Assembly: GCA_002305765.1 (NCBI GenBank)
Contig: DBQU01000009.1
Span: forward strand, 1-64,000
Source: Deltaproteobacteria bacterium UBA1386
Lineage (GTDB): Bacteria > Desulfobacterota > Syntrophorhabdia > Syntrophorhabdales > Syntrophorhabdaceae
Reading direction: 5' to 3'
DNA length: 64,000 nt
Shown piece by piece: positions 17,497-26,416 of this stretch; positions within the stretch are counted from its first letter, which is position 1, and the number at the start of each line of letters is the position of its first letter. Both the position numbers and the translations under genes were made by a program. Under the pieces are notes generated by a model. The model made no database searches. It was not told where the DNA came from and was given only the letters and a program-made list of their open reading frames with translations.

Positions 17497-18879
17497 ATGG
17501 CAGGTTCCCGCTTTTCTCTCGTTCCCGAAGATGTACCGAAGGTGGATACGAAATACCGCCGGATAGTGACGATGATCCCCCCGCCCGAATCGGTCCCCGT
17601 CTTCGAGGACCTCGAACGGTTCGAGTCGGTCTCAATGCATGGTCAGCTTCCCGTCTTCTGGGACAGGGCCGAAGGTTTCCAGGTCCATGACGCCTGGGGC
17701 AACAAATGGCTCGATTTCTCGAGCACCATATTCGTGACCAACGCGGGCCACGGCAATGAAAAGATACGGGACGCCATACGGTCCGTCGTCGACAGGCCGC
17801 TTCTTCATACGTATACCTACGCGTCGCGGGAGCGGGTGAATTACATAAAGTATCTCATCGACAACACCCCGGAGCAGTTCGAGAAGGCCTTCCTGTTGTC
17901 CGCCGGTACGGAAGCGACGGAATGCGGCATGAAGCTGATGCGAATGCATGGTTTCAAGGAGGGTAAGAAAAGGCCCGGCATCATCGGTTTCGAGGGGAAC
18001 TGGCACGGCCGGACGATGGGCGCCCAGATGATGAGCTACAATCCGGCACAGAAGGAATGGATAGGGTACCTGGACCCGAACATTCACCATCTTCCCTTTC
18101 CCTACCCCTGGAGGCCGAAGGCCGTGGAAGACCCCGAGGGGTATTTCTACGACAATATCGAAGAGCTGATGAGGACACAGGGCCTCAAGGCCGACGAGGA
18201 CCTCTGCGGCTTCATGATAGAGACCTTCCAGGGATGGAGCGCGGCGTTCTACCCGGCACCCTTCGTCAAGGCCCTGGAGCGGTTCGCGAGAGACCACGGC
18301 ATGCTCATCGCCTTCGACGAGATGCAGGCCGGTTTCGGCAGAACGGGTCAATTCTTCGGGTACATGCATTACGGTGTCGAGCCCGACATAGTGTGCTGCG
18401 GGAAAGGGGCAAGCTCAAGCCTTCCCCTGTCGATCGTCCTCGGCAGGCGGGAGATCATGGACCTTCCCGAGATCGGGTCGATGAGTTCCACTCACTCGGC
18501 CAACCCCATGGTCTGCGCCGCGGGACTCGCGAACATGCGGTACATACTGGAGGAAGGGCTCATCGAGAGGTCGCGTGTTCTGGGAGAGCTTTTCCATGAA
18601 AGACTGAACGCAATAATGGGCAGATTCCCTGACGTCATCAATTACGTCCTCGGCAAGGGTCTTCTGGCGGCCCTTCATTTCAACGACAGGGAAGGGAACC
18701 CCCTCTCCGATCTGGCAACACGGGTGAGTGAGAAGGCCATGAAGAAGGGGCTTATCGTCGTCCATACGGGCAGAGAGACGATAAAGCTGGCCCCGCCCTT
18801 GACGATCACCGAGGAGGCCCTGCTGGAAGGTGTCGACGTCCTGGCGGAGTCCATCTCGGAATGTGTCGGGGAGAGGTGA
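17497..18879 (+). CDS. Class III PLP-dependent aminotransferase
   Basis: 460 aa. Class III fold: FVTNAGHGN, LLSAGTEATECGMKLMRMH, GNWHGRTMGAQMM, FDEMQAGFGRTG and the PLP lysine Lys303 in CCGKGASSSLP. Family members use omega-amino acids, glutamate semialdehyde or keto sugars. Sugar aminotransferases of glycan loci are usually DegT/DnrJ-type, so a class III enzyme next to a CMP-sugar-acid synthetase is unusual. It may aminate a keto group on the novel sugar acid or make an amino acyl substituent. Substrate inferred only. Confidence 0.88.
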   Translation: MAGSRFSLVPEDVPKVDTKYRRIVTMIPPPESVPVFEDLERFESVSMHGQLPVFWDRAEGFQVHDAWGNKWLDFSSTIFVTNAGHGNEKIRDAIRSVVDRPLLHTYTYASRERVNYIKYLIDNTPEQFEKAFLLSAGTEATECGMKLMRMHGFKEGKKRPGIIGFEGNWHGRTMGAQMMSYNPAQKEWIGYLDPNIHHLPFPYPWRPKAVEDPEGYFYDNIEELMRTQGLKADEDLCGFMIETFQGWSAAFYPAPFVKALERFARDHGMLIAFDEMQAGFGRTGQFFGYMHYGVEPDIVCCGKGASSSLPLSIVLGRREIMDLPEIGSMSSTHSANPMVCAAGLANMRYILEEGLIERSRVLGELFHERLNAIMGRFPDVINYVLGKGLLAALHFNDREGNPLSDLATRVSEKAMKKGLIVVHTGRETIKLAPPLTITEEALLEGVDVLAESISECVGER

Positions 18880-18880
18880 C

Positions 18881-19324
18881 GTGGCCCTCTCGGTGCGCCA
18901 CGCGGGGCTTGTTGTCAGGGACCTCGAGAGGTCGCTGGCCTTCTACAGGGACATCATCGGTCTCACGGTCCGGGCGCGGATGACGGAATCGGGGGAGTAC
19001 ATCGAAAGGGTCGTCGGCATTCCGGGAGCCGTCCTGGAATGGGCAAAGCTCGAATGCCCGGAAGGCTCGCTCGTCGAGCTTATCGAGTACAAGAAAGGCA
19101 TGGATCCCGCGGGAGACCCGGGGAATGCAACGCCGGACCGACGAGGGTTTTCGCACGTTGCCTTCACGGTCGGTGATATAGAGGACCTGTACAGGACGCT
19201 TGAAGGTCGGGGGTTCCACTGCAACAACCCGCCCGAGCCGTCACCTGACGGTCTCGTCAAGGTCATGTACTGTCACGACCCCGACGGAATCATAGTGGAG
19301 CTCGTCGAGGAGCTCAAGAAATGA
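18881..19324 (+). CDS. VOC-superfamily (glyoxalase/methylmalonyl-CoA epimerase-like) protein
   Basis: 147 aa from GTG 18881, two bases after the aminotransferase stop, with GGGGAGAGGT as ribosome site. Two beta-alpha-beta modules: SVRHAGLVVRDLERSLAFYRD and FSHVAFTVGDIEDLYRTL. Likely metal ligands are His5, Glu67 in LVELIEY, His88 and Glu140 in IIVELVE. VOC enzymes are metal-dependent epimerases, lyases or dioxygenases; here the partner genes suggest an acyl or amino-acid intermediate. Exact role unknown. Confidence 0.8.
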   Translation: MALSVRHAGLVVRDLERSLAFYRDIIGLTVRARMTESGEYIERVVGIPGAVLEWAKLECPEGSLVELIEYKKGMDPAGDPGNATPDRRGFSHVAFTVGDIEDLYRTLEGRGFHCNNPPEPSPDGLVKVMYCHDPDGIIVELVEELKK

Positions 19325-19346
19325 ACTCAAGGAGTGTAGCGGGCGA

Positions 19347-20807
19347 ATGGATGTGATAACGGCTGCGAAAAGAGCGCGGGTGCTCTTCATCATACACGAT
19401 GTCTACCAGGAGGACAATTTCTTCCCCATGGGTCCCGGCTATCTCACGGCTGTCCTCAAAAGGGCGGGCTGCGATGTCGAGGTCTACGCGATGGACGTCT
19501 TCCATTACACGAATGACGAGCTGGCGGACCATCTCGATTCGTCACGGTACGATCTCATATGCTGCGGCTTCCTTGCCGGCCGTTTCAGGGAGACGATACT
19601 GGGACTTTCCGACACGGTCAATGCCCACAAGAAAGACGCGTGGTACGTCCTCGGCGGGCATGGCCCGTCACCCATCCCCGAGTATGTTCTCAGGACGACG
19701 GGGGCGGACGTGGCGGCGATCGGCGAGGCGGAGCTGACCATCGTGGAGCTGGCACGGTGCAAGATGGACGGTGGCGATCTGGCGCGGGTGAAGGGTATAG
19801 CCTACCGGGTGGACGGTGACGTACACGTGAACGAGAGGAACAGACCCGTCCGTGACCTCGACGCCCTCGGTTCGCCGGCATGGGAGCTGTTTCCCATGGA
19901 GAAGTACACGACGTGCCTGAAATTCCCGGGGATGTCCCGGGACGACCGCGCCTTTGCCGTCCTTTCGAACCGGGGCTGTGTCAACCGGTGCAATTTCTGT
20001 TACCGTCTCGAGAAGGGCATCAGGGGGAGGAGCATCCAGGGTATCATCGAAGAGATGCGGATGCTTCAGGAGACATACGGCATCACGTACTTTTTTTTCA
20101 TCGATGAGCTCTTTGTCTACTCGAAGAAGAGGGTGCGTGATTTCGGGAAGGCATTGAAGGAGAGCGGGATAAAGGCCATGCTCAACGTGGAAAGCCGCGT
20201 CGACGTCTTCGACGAGGAGATAGTGGGGATGCTCAAGGAGATGGGATGCGTCTTCATCAATATCGGCTTTGAGTCCACCTCTCAGCGGGTCCTCGACAGG
20301 ATGCACAAGAACGTCACCGTTGAGCAGAACTACCGGGCGGCGGAGATCACGAGATCGATGGGTATCGGGGTGGGTCTCAACTGCATATGGGGCGAACCGG
20401 GGGATGACGAGGAGACCCTGAAGAGCAACGTGGACTTCATAATGAAGTACAACCTCTATGACCAGATACGGACCATACGGCCTGTCACCCCTTACCCCGG
20501 GTGCGACCTGTACTACGACGCCATCGAAATGGGGCTCCTCACGGGTCCTGAGGATTTCTTCGAACGCTTTGTCAATTCCGACCTCATAACCGTCAATTTC
20601 ATGGGGATACCCGACAAGCGCTGCTACGAGCTTCTCCTTGACGCGAACAGACGCCTCATTACAGATCATTTCGAGCATACGAGCGGAGACATGGCAGCGG
20701 CGAAGGATCTCATCGAGAAGTTCAGGCAACTCTACGCCGGCGAGATCACGACCTTCAGGGGCGCGAGGAGCGACGACAGCCTGAAGCACAAGAGAAAGAG
20801 CCTGTGA
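19347..20807 (+). CDS. Radical SAM protein with B12-binding-like N-terminus
   Basis: 486 aa. Residues 1-140 resemble a cobalamin-binding Rossmann domain (NFFPMGPGYLTAVLKRAG, YVLGGHGPSPIPEYVL), but the base-off DxHxxG motif is not intact (DVFHYT). The [4Fe-4S] ligands are Cys211, Cys215 and Cys218 in CVNRCNFC. A B12-type elongator/radical SAM core with FFFIDELF and INIGFESTSQRVLDRM follows. Members perform methylation, C-C bond formation or ring contraction on unactivated carbons, suggesting a chemically unusual sugar or acyl group. Confidence 0.87.
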   Translation: MDVITAAKRARVLFIIHDVYQEDNFFPMGPGYLTAVLKRAGCDVEVYAMDVFHYTNDELADHLDSSRYDLICCGFLAGRFRETILGLSDTVNAHKKDAWYVLGGHGPSPIPEYVLRTTGADVAAIGEAELTIVELARCKMDGGDLARVKGIAYRVDGDVHVNERNRPVRDLDALGSPAWELFPMEKYTTCLKFPGMSRDDRAFAVLSNRGCVNRCNFCYRLEKGIRGRSIQGIIEEMRMLQETYGITYFFFIDELFVYSKKRVRDFGKALKESGIKAMLNVESRVDVFDEEIVGMLKEMGCVFINIGFESTSQRVLDRMHKNVTVEQNYRAAEITRSMGIGVGLNCIWGEPGDDEETLKSNVDFIMKYNLYDQIRTIRPVTPYPGCDLYYDAIEMGLLTGPEDFFERFVNSDLITVNFMGIPDKRCYELLLDANRRLITDHFEHTSGDMAAAKDLIEKFRQLYAGEITTFRGARSDDSLKHKRKSL

Positions 20808-20814
20808 GTCGATA

Positions 20815-21498
20815 ATGGCCGACTACCTCGAGGTCGTGTACAGCGAGAAAGAGCGTCCTTACACGAGCTATCCGGCCGAGCTGTGTCGACATCTCTTCCA
20901 GCGTTTCCGGATGGTGCCGGGCATGGCATTTCTCGAGGCGGGGTGCGGCAGGGGCGAGTTCCTGAAAGGGTTCCGGGACCTGGGGCTCGACGCGTGCGGC
21001 GTCGATATCTCGGAGAAGGCCCCGGCTTTCTGCCCCGATGTTCCCGTCAGGGTGTCCGATATCGAGAGGGAAGGCATTCCTTACGATGACGAGACCTTCG
21101 ACATAGTCTACTCCAAGTCCGTGCTCGAGCACTTTCACGACCCCGAGCGTTACATGGAAGAGGCCAGGAGGGTCTTGAAGAAGGGCGGGATGCTCATTAG
21201 CCTCGTCCCGGACTGGGAATCGTGCTACAGGATATACTTTGACGACCACACGCACAAGAGTCCCTTCTCGGTGGTCTCGTTGAGGGACATCTACGGGATG
21301 TATGGGTTCGTGGACATCGAGGTGTTCAAGTTCAGGCAATTGCCTCTCGTGTGGAAATACCCGGTCCTCAATTACTTGTGCCGTGCCGTCGCACCCTTCG
21401 TTCCCGTGCGGACGAAGGTGAAGGCGTTGAGATGGTCGAGGGAACTCATGCTTGTCGGCTACGGCGTGAAGCCCGGGAACGATGGAAAGGGAGAGTGA
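20815..21498 (+). CDS. Class I SAM methyltransferase
   Basis: 227 aa. Motif I FLEAGCGRGEF at about 39-49, then CGVDISEKAP and SKSVLEHFHDPERY (methyltransferase_11 type). A basic and hydrophobic tail (WKYPVLNYLCRAVAPF) could touch the membrane. Sits between the radical SAM gene and two SDR genes with spacings of 7 and 2 bases, so it is part of the same pathway block. Acceptor unknown. Confidence 0.8.
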   Translation: MADYLEVVYSEKERPYTSYPAELCRHLFQRFRMVPGMAFLEAGCGRGEFLKGFRDLGLDACGVDISEKAPAFCPDVPVRVSDIEREGIPYDDETFDIVYSKSVLEHFHDPERYMEEARRVLKKGGMLISLVPDWESCYRIYFDDHTHKSPFSVVSLRDIYGMYGFVDIEVFKFRQLPLVWKYPVLNYLCRAVAPFVPVRTKVKALRWSRELMLVGYGVKPGNDGKGE

Positions 21499-21500
21499 GA

Positions 21501-22277
21501 GTGGATCTTGAGCTCAGGGGAAAACGAGTTCTTGTCACGGGATCGACGCGGGGGATAGGCCGCGCGACGGCGGAGCACTTCCTCAAGGAAGGGGCGAGGG
21601 TGGTCCTGACAGGCCGCGGCGAGGCGGACCTCAGAAGGGTGAGAGACGAACTCACCTCGCGGCATGGGGCATCGAATGTGCTGTGCCGGGCCTGCGATTT
21701 CAGGTCCTCCGCGGAGATACGGGCATTGAGGGAGTTCATCGCTTCATCCTGGGACGGCCTCGATGTCCTTGTCGCGAATGTGGGGCACGGGGTGAGCATT
21801 CCCGATCCCATACCGGGGAAGGAGCATATGGAAGAGGTCTTTGCCGAGAACCTTCACAGTGCCATCGATTCGGCCCGGGAATTCCTTCCTCTCGTCGCGG
21901 CATCCCGGGGAAGCATCGTTTTCGTGTCATCCATAGCCGGGGTGGAGGCGTTCGGAGCGCCCGTCGACTACTCCGTCGCGAAAACAGCGGTCATCGCCTT
22001 TTCAAAGAACCTCGCCCGAAAGGCGGCGGACCAGGGGGTTCGCGTCAACTGCGTGGCCCCGGGCAATGTCTATTTCGAAGGAGGAAGCTGGGACATGAAG
22101 CTCAAGGATGACGCGGAGCGTATAAGGAACATCATAGAATCGACGGTCCCCATGAAGCGGTTCGGCGACCCTGCCGAGATAGCCGACGCGATACTCTTCC
22201 TGTCCTCCCCGCGGGCCTCCTTTATCACGGGTGCCTGCCTCATCGTCGACGGCGGGCAGACGACAACACTCTATTGA
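21501..22277 (+). CDS. Short-chain dehydrogenase/reductase (first of two)
   Basis: 258 aa from GTG 21501, preceded by GGAAAGGGAGAG. Classical SDR: cofactor loop TGSTRGIG at 13-20, LVANVGHG, SIVFVSSIAG with catalytic Ser, and Tyr157-x3-Lys161 in YSVAK. The Arg after TGST and GRG further on fit NADP. Ends with GACLIVDGGQT. It would oxidise or reduce a hydroxyl/keto group on a sugar or sugar acid made here. The stop overlaps a TTG, but the next gene starts at its ATG. Confidence 0.88.
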   Translation: MDLELRGKRVLVTGSTRGIGRATAEHFLKEGARVVLTGRGEADLRRVRDELTSRHGASNVLCRACDFRSSAEIRALREFIASSWDGLDVLVANVGHGVSIPDPIPGKEHMEEVFAENLHSAIDSAREFLPLVAASRGSIVFVSSIAGVEAFGAPVDYSVAKTAVIAFSKNLARKAADQGVRVNCVAPGNVYFEGGSWDMKLKDDAERIRNIIESTVPMKRFGDPAEIADAILFLSSPRASFITGACLIVDGGQTTTLY

Positions 22278-22279
22278 CC

Positions 22280-23104
22280 ATGAAGAACATATTCGACATA
22301 AAAGGGAAAGTGGTCGTCATCACGGGCGGCACGGGGTTTTTGGGGAGGAGGCATGCCTCGATCATAGCGGATGGAGGCGGCGTGCCCGTCATTCTCGACC
22401 TCAGGAAGAACCTCGTCGACACCTTCGTCAAGGAATTGAACGACAGGTACGGCACGGGGGCGTCCGGTTACCGCATCGACATCACGAGGGAAGAGGAAGT
22501 GGCAGGGGTGTGCCGGAAGGTCCTGAGGAAGTACGGGCGCGTCGACGTGCTCATCAATAACGCGGCGAACAACCCCATCGTCGACACATCGAGCACGCTC
22601 ACGAACTCGTCACGCCTTGAGAACTTTCCCCTCGCCGTTTGGGAAGAGGACATTGCCGTCGGTCTCACGGGGTCGTTCCTGTGTGCGAAACACTTCGGCC
22701 AGGCGATGGCACGGAAAGAAGGGGGCAGCATCATCAACATCTCCTCCGACCTCGGGATCATCGCGCCCGACCAGAGACTCTACAGGACGGAGGGGGTCGC
22801 CGATGAGATGCAGAACGTGAAGCCCGTAACCTATTCCGTCGTGAAGACCGGGCTCATCGGCCTTACGCGCTACCTGGCCACATACTGGGCGGACAGGGGT
22901 GTGAGGTGCAATGCCCTTTGTCCCGGCGGTGTCTACAACAACCAGGGTGAGGACTTCCTCGTCAAGCTGAATAGGCTCATACCCCTGGGAAGGATGGCGC
23001 GGCCCGACGAGCTGGAAGGCGCCATAGTCTTCCTTGCCTCCGACGCGTCCTCCTACATGAACGGGGCCGTCGTCGTCATCGATGGCGGCAGAAGCTGCTG
23101 GTAG
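22280..23104 (+). CDS. Short-chain dehydrogenase/reductase (second of two)
   Basis: 274 aa from ATG 22280. Cofactor loop TGGTGFLG at 15-22, INNAANNP, IINISSDLG, and Tyr185-x3-Lys189 in YSVVK; ends AVVVIDGGRSCW. SDRs with an LGRRHA loop and a long insertion before the catalytic Tyr (APDQRLYRTEGV) are common in sialic/legionaminic-type sugar loci. It is not a close copy of the SDR just upstream, so two separate redox or epimerisation steps are likely. Confidence 0.87.
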   Translation: MKNIFDIKGKVVVITGGTGFLGRRHASIIADGGGVPVILDLRKNLVDTFVKELNDRYGTGASGYRIDITREEEVAGVCRKVLRKYGRVDVLINNAANNPIVDTSSTLTNSSRLENFPLAVWEEDIAVGLTGSFLCAKHFGQAMARKEGGSIINISSDLGIIAPDQRLYRTEGVADEMQNVKPVTYSVVKTGLIGLTRYLATYWADRGVRCNALCPGGVYNNQGEDFLVKLNRLIPLGRMARPDELEGAIVFLASDASSYMNGAVVVIDGGRSCW

Positions 23105-23109
23105 GACAA

Positions 23110-24909
23110 TTGGCCGGCAAGAGAGCATTCCTCGCGACGACGTCGATCGAAGAGTTCTGGGACACCTCGGGAACGCTGCTCATCCTGGGGGAGTGGTGCC
23201 GTCGGTACAGCAGGAAGGACTACCTGAGGTCTCTCGATACGATCGCCCTAGATCCCCCTTACGCCGACGCCGATGTTCCGGGGATCTTCGAATATCTCGG
23301 CACCGTTTATGAGAAGGCGTTGCCCCTCCTTTCCGGGAAACTCAATGCCCTTCACGGGGTGCACCACCCGGAAAGGTACTGGAGGATACTTGTCGGCACA
23401 TGGCTCCTCCATCTCATACATGCCCTGTATGACAGATACGCGCACATCGCGGCCGCCCTGGCAGAGTATCCGGAGCTGACGACGGTCTGCCTCGACGAGG
23501 AGTCCTTTCAGACACCCGGCGAGACCATCGAGTTCATGGAGCTTCTGAAGAGCGACGTGTACAACCTCCAGATATTCAGCCGCCTTCTAGATAGATTGAA
23601 AGGGCCCTTCCCGACAAGGAAAGTGGGCACGACTGATCATATGGAGGCCTCGGTGCACAAGGTCGTGCCTAACCGGGCGGTGTCGCTGACGAAGAGGTTC
23701 CTCGCGAGGGGTCTGTCGGCGCCCGGCGGAAGGTCGGGCAAAATATTCTATCACAACGCCTACTTCTCACGGTCCACGGAGGCGAAGCTCATGATGGCGA
23801 CGGGTTTCGGCATGGCCCGTTTCTATTTTCCCTCAATTGACTTTGGGGGGACCGCGCGTGACGAGGTGAAACGTGCGGAACTCGGTGCCGTTGTGTTCGG
23901 CGGGAACGAGTTCGAGCATCTTCTCTTTGCCTTCATCGGCGATGAGATCCCCATCGTGTTCCTGGAGAGATACAGTGAGACAGATTCCGCCGTCCACGAG
24001 CTGTACCGGGAAGAGCCCGTCGCCCTTATGAGCGCCACGTCCTGGCACTACAACGACGTCTTCAAGATATGGGCCGCCTCCCACGCGGAGAAGGGCGCCA
24101 TGCTTGTCGGACTCCAGCACGGGGGCAATTACGGCATCATCCGGTATTTCCTCCAGGAGACACAGGAACTGTCCGTCGTGGACAGGTTCTATTCCTGGGG
24201 CTGGACCCGGAACTCGACGGGGGCGGAGGTGAAGCCCATGTCGTCGACGAAGCTTCTGGGTCGGCCGAAGGGCAGGAGCCGGGGGAAAGGCGGGCACATA
24301 TTGTACGATCTCGCGGTCTGGATGCGTTGCCTCGTGCAGTTCCCCCTCACCACGGAATACTGGCGGCGCTACTTCGAGGACATCGGCATCTTCGCCGGCT
24401 CCCTCTCCGGGGAGGTCATGTCGGATCTGAAACTTAGGCCCCACAGGGAAGACATGGGGTGGGAGGTGCGGGAGAGGCTGAAGGATATCTTTCCCGCGAC
24501 CGTTCCCGTCGAGACGTGGGACGTGCCCTTCGAGAAGAGCCTTGGAGAGTGTCGCCTCTTTGTCTGCGGCCACGCGACGTATTCGACAACTTTCATCGAG
24601 GCCCTGCATATGAACAAGCCGACCGTCCTCTTCTACGACCCCTCCTTCGCGGCAAACGCCCTTCATCCCGACGCAGTCGAGTACTTCGAGGACCTGCGCC
24701 TGGCCGGGATACTCTTCGAAGGCCCTGCGGAGGCGGCGAGACAGGTGAACAGTGTGCACGGGCATGCGGTTGAGTGGTGGAACGAGGGTGCCCGGCAAAG
24801 GACGGTGGAGAGATTCATGGGCAGGTTCGGCAGGGTGGCCGAAGATGGCATGGATGAATGGGCGCGGGAGCTCAAGGGGATCTTGGCGGCAGGACGCCGC
24901 CGGGCATGA
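23110..24909 (+). CDS. LIC12162-family putative transferase
   Basis: 599 aa, TTG start six bases after the SDR stop. The opening FLATTSIEEFWD...LLILGEWCRRY is characteristic of the LIC12162 family (TIGR04331), putative transferases of surface-glycan clusters often found next to nonulosonic-acid genes. The C-terminal part with GLQHGGNYG and VCGHATYSTTFIEAL resembles GT-B/CDP-glycerol-transferase-like donor sites. It is the best candidate for transferring the CMP-activated acid of this block. No transmembrane helix seen. Confidence 0.82.
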   Translation: MAGKRAFLATTSIEEFWDTSGTLLILGEWCRRYSRKDYLRSLDTIALDPPYADADVPGIFEYLGTVYEKALPLLSGKLNALHGVHHPERYWRILVGTWLLHLIHALYDRYAHIAAALAEYPELTTVCLDEESFQTPGETIEFMELLKSDVYNLQIFSRLLDRLKGPFPTRKVGTTDHMEASVHKVVPNRAVSLTKRFLARGLSAPGGRSGKIFYHNAYFSRSTEAKLMMATGFGMARFYFPSIDFGGTARDEVKRAELGAVVFGGNEFEHLLFAFIGDEIPIVFLERYSETDSAVHELYREEPVALMSATSWHYNDVFKIWAASHAEKGAMLVGLQHGGNYGIIRYFLQETQELSVVDRFYSWGWTRNSTGAEVKPMSSTKLLGRPKGRSRGKGGHILYDLAVWMRCLVQFPLTTEYWRRYFEDIGIFAGSLSGEVMSDLKLRPHREDMGWEVRERLKDIFPATVPVETWDVPFEKSLGECRLFVCGHATYSTTFIEALHMNKPTVLFYDPSFAANALHPDAVEYFEDLRLAGILFEGPAEAARQVNSVHGHAVEWWNEGARQRTVERFMGRFGRVAEDGMDEWARELKGILAAGRRRA

Positions 24910-24926
24910 TACGGATGGGGGCATGA

Positions 24927-25469
24927 GTGGCCGTTAAGATCGATCTCGGGTGCGGACAGAGGAAGAGGGAAGGGTACATCGGTGTTGATGCTCTCGCGCT
25001 TCCCGGTGTTGATATCGTCCACGATCTCGATGTCTTTCCCTATCCTTTCGAGGAGGGCTCCGCCGGGACCGTCTGGATGGACAACATCCTGGAGCACGTG
25101 AAGGACCCCTTAAAGGTCATGGAGGAGGTCCACCGGATCAGCACGAACGGGGCAGGGGTGGTTGTAAGCGTTCCCTATTTCAGAAGCTGCTACGCCACCA
25201 TCGATCCGACGCACAGGAATTTCTTTGGTGTTTGGTGGTTCTGCTACTTCGATCCCTCCCATCCTTTCCACGAACGCTACGCTTACACCCGTGCCCGCTT
25301 CCGGGTGGAGAGGCTCGAATTCGACAGGGAATTCAAGGACGGCGGGATGGGTTTACTCCACCGCCTCATGGTGAAGCTGGCGGAGAAACGTCCCTATTCT
25401 TACGAGGTCAGGCTTTCCCATCTCTATCCGCTCAACTCGCTGACCTTCCACCTCACGGTGATCAAGTGA
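24927..25469 (+). CDS. Small class I methyltransferase-like protein
   Basis: 180 aa, GTG start. Begins directly at motif I (KIDLGCGQRKREGYIGVD), followed by HDLDVFPYPFEEGS and NILEHVKDP. This short methyltransferase_11-like form, with a long aromatic C-terminal segment (FFGVWWFCYFDPSHPFHERY), is common in glycan loci. Acceptor unknown. Confidence 0.75.
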   Translation: MAVKIDLGCGQRKREGYIGVDALALPGVDIVHDLDVFPYPFEEGSAGTVWMDNILEHVKDPLKVMEEVHRISTNGAGVVVSVPYFRSCYATIDPTHRNFFGVWWFCYFDPSHPFHERYAYTRARFRVERLEFDREFKDGGMGLLHRLMVKLAEKRPYSYEVRLSHLYPLNSLTFHLTVIK

Positions 25470-25470
25470 A

Positions 25471-25479
25471 GGGGGAGGA
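25471..25479 (+). promoter_or_regulatory. Ribosome binding site favouring a TTG start at 25484
   Basis: GGGGGAGGA with TTG 25484 a few bases downstream, giving a protein that begins LLRGKRVLVTGARG. The alternative GTG 25466 overlaps the previous stop but has no comparable site. Confidence 0.55.
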
Positions 25480-25483
25480 ATCG

Positions 25484-26416
25484 TTGCTGCGAGGGAAAAG
25501 GGTTCTTGTCACAGGCGCGCGGGGTTTCATAGGGCGCAACTTGGTGGATGCCCTCGTCGCGAGAGGGGCCGACGTCGCCGCCCTGGACATGGTGCCGCAG
25601 GATATGAAGGAAACAGGGGGCCTCACGGTGTATACCGGGGACATCGCGGACAGTACCTTCGTCAAGGAATGTGTCGACGGGTGCAGACCGGAGATCGTCT
25701 TTCACCTTGCCGCCTTCAAGGAACGCTCGTCTGAGGTGGAGGATTTCTACAGGGCCGTCGGCGTCAACGTCATGGGTTCCCTCAACCTTCTCTCCGCCCT
25801 CGTCAAACAGGGGGGTGTCTCGTCGGTCGTGGTCCTTGGAACGGCTGAGGAATACGGGAAGAACGCGAGCCCCTTCGCGGAGTCGATGCGGGAGACCCCC
25901 GTGACGGCCTATTCCTGGTCGAAGCTCTGTGTCACGAACCTCTGTTCCATGTGCCACAGCCTTTATGGCCTGCCCGTGGTTGTCCTCAGGCCGACGCTCG
26001 CCTACGGTCCCGGACAGGAGGCGGGCATGTTCCTCCCTTCCCTTATACGGTCTCTCAAGGAGGGAAGGGAGTTCGCCATGACAGCGGGTGAGCAGACACG
26101 GGATTTCGTGTACGTAACCGACCTTGTCGATGCCATGATACGGGCCTCGGGGGCCGAAGGGGCGGCCGGAGAAGTGATAAATATCGGGAGCGGGAGCGCG
26201 GTGAAACTCCTCGAGCTAGTGACGATGGTCGAGAGGCTCATGGACAGGCGAGGTCTCGTGCGCGTGGGCGGCAGGGACTATCGGCCCGATGAGATCATGG
26301 ATTATCGCGTGGACACGTCAAAGGCGAAGAGGCTGATAGGATGGCAGGCTACGACCGGTCTCGATGAGGGAGTGAGACGAACGATAGCCTCATTTCTGCC
26401 GCGAGGGGGCGAGTGA
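25484..26416 (+). CDS. NAD-dependent sugar epimerase/dehydratase (extended SDR)
   Basis: 310 aa from TTG 25484 (or 316 from GTG 25466). Cofactor loop TGARGFIG at 10-17, FHLAAFKERS, and catalytic Tyr143-x3-Lys147 in YSWSK; LRPTLAYGPGQ and TRDFVYVTDLVDAM are typical of nucleotide-sugar epimerases such as GalE/RfbB relatives. It makes an NDP-sugar donor for the glycosyltransferases around it. Substrate not decidable. GTG of the next gene overlaps its stop. Confidence 0.87.
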   Translation: MLRGKRVLVTGARGFIGRNLVDALVARGADVAALDMVPQDMKETGGLTVYTGDIADSTFVKECVDGCRPEIVFHLAAFKERSSEVEDFYRAVGVNVMGSLNLLSALVKQGGVSSVVVLGTAEEYGKNASPFAESMRETPVTAYSWSKLCVTNLCSMCHSLYGLPVVVLRPTLAYGPGQEAGMFLPSLIRSLKEGREFAMTAGEQTRDFVYVTDLVDAMIRASGAEGAAGEVINIGSGSAVKLLELVTMVERLMDRRGLVRVGGRDYRPDEIMDYRVDTSKAKRLIGWQATTGLDEGVRRTIASFLPRGGE

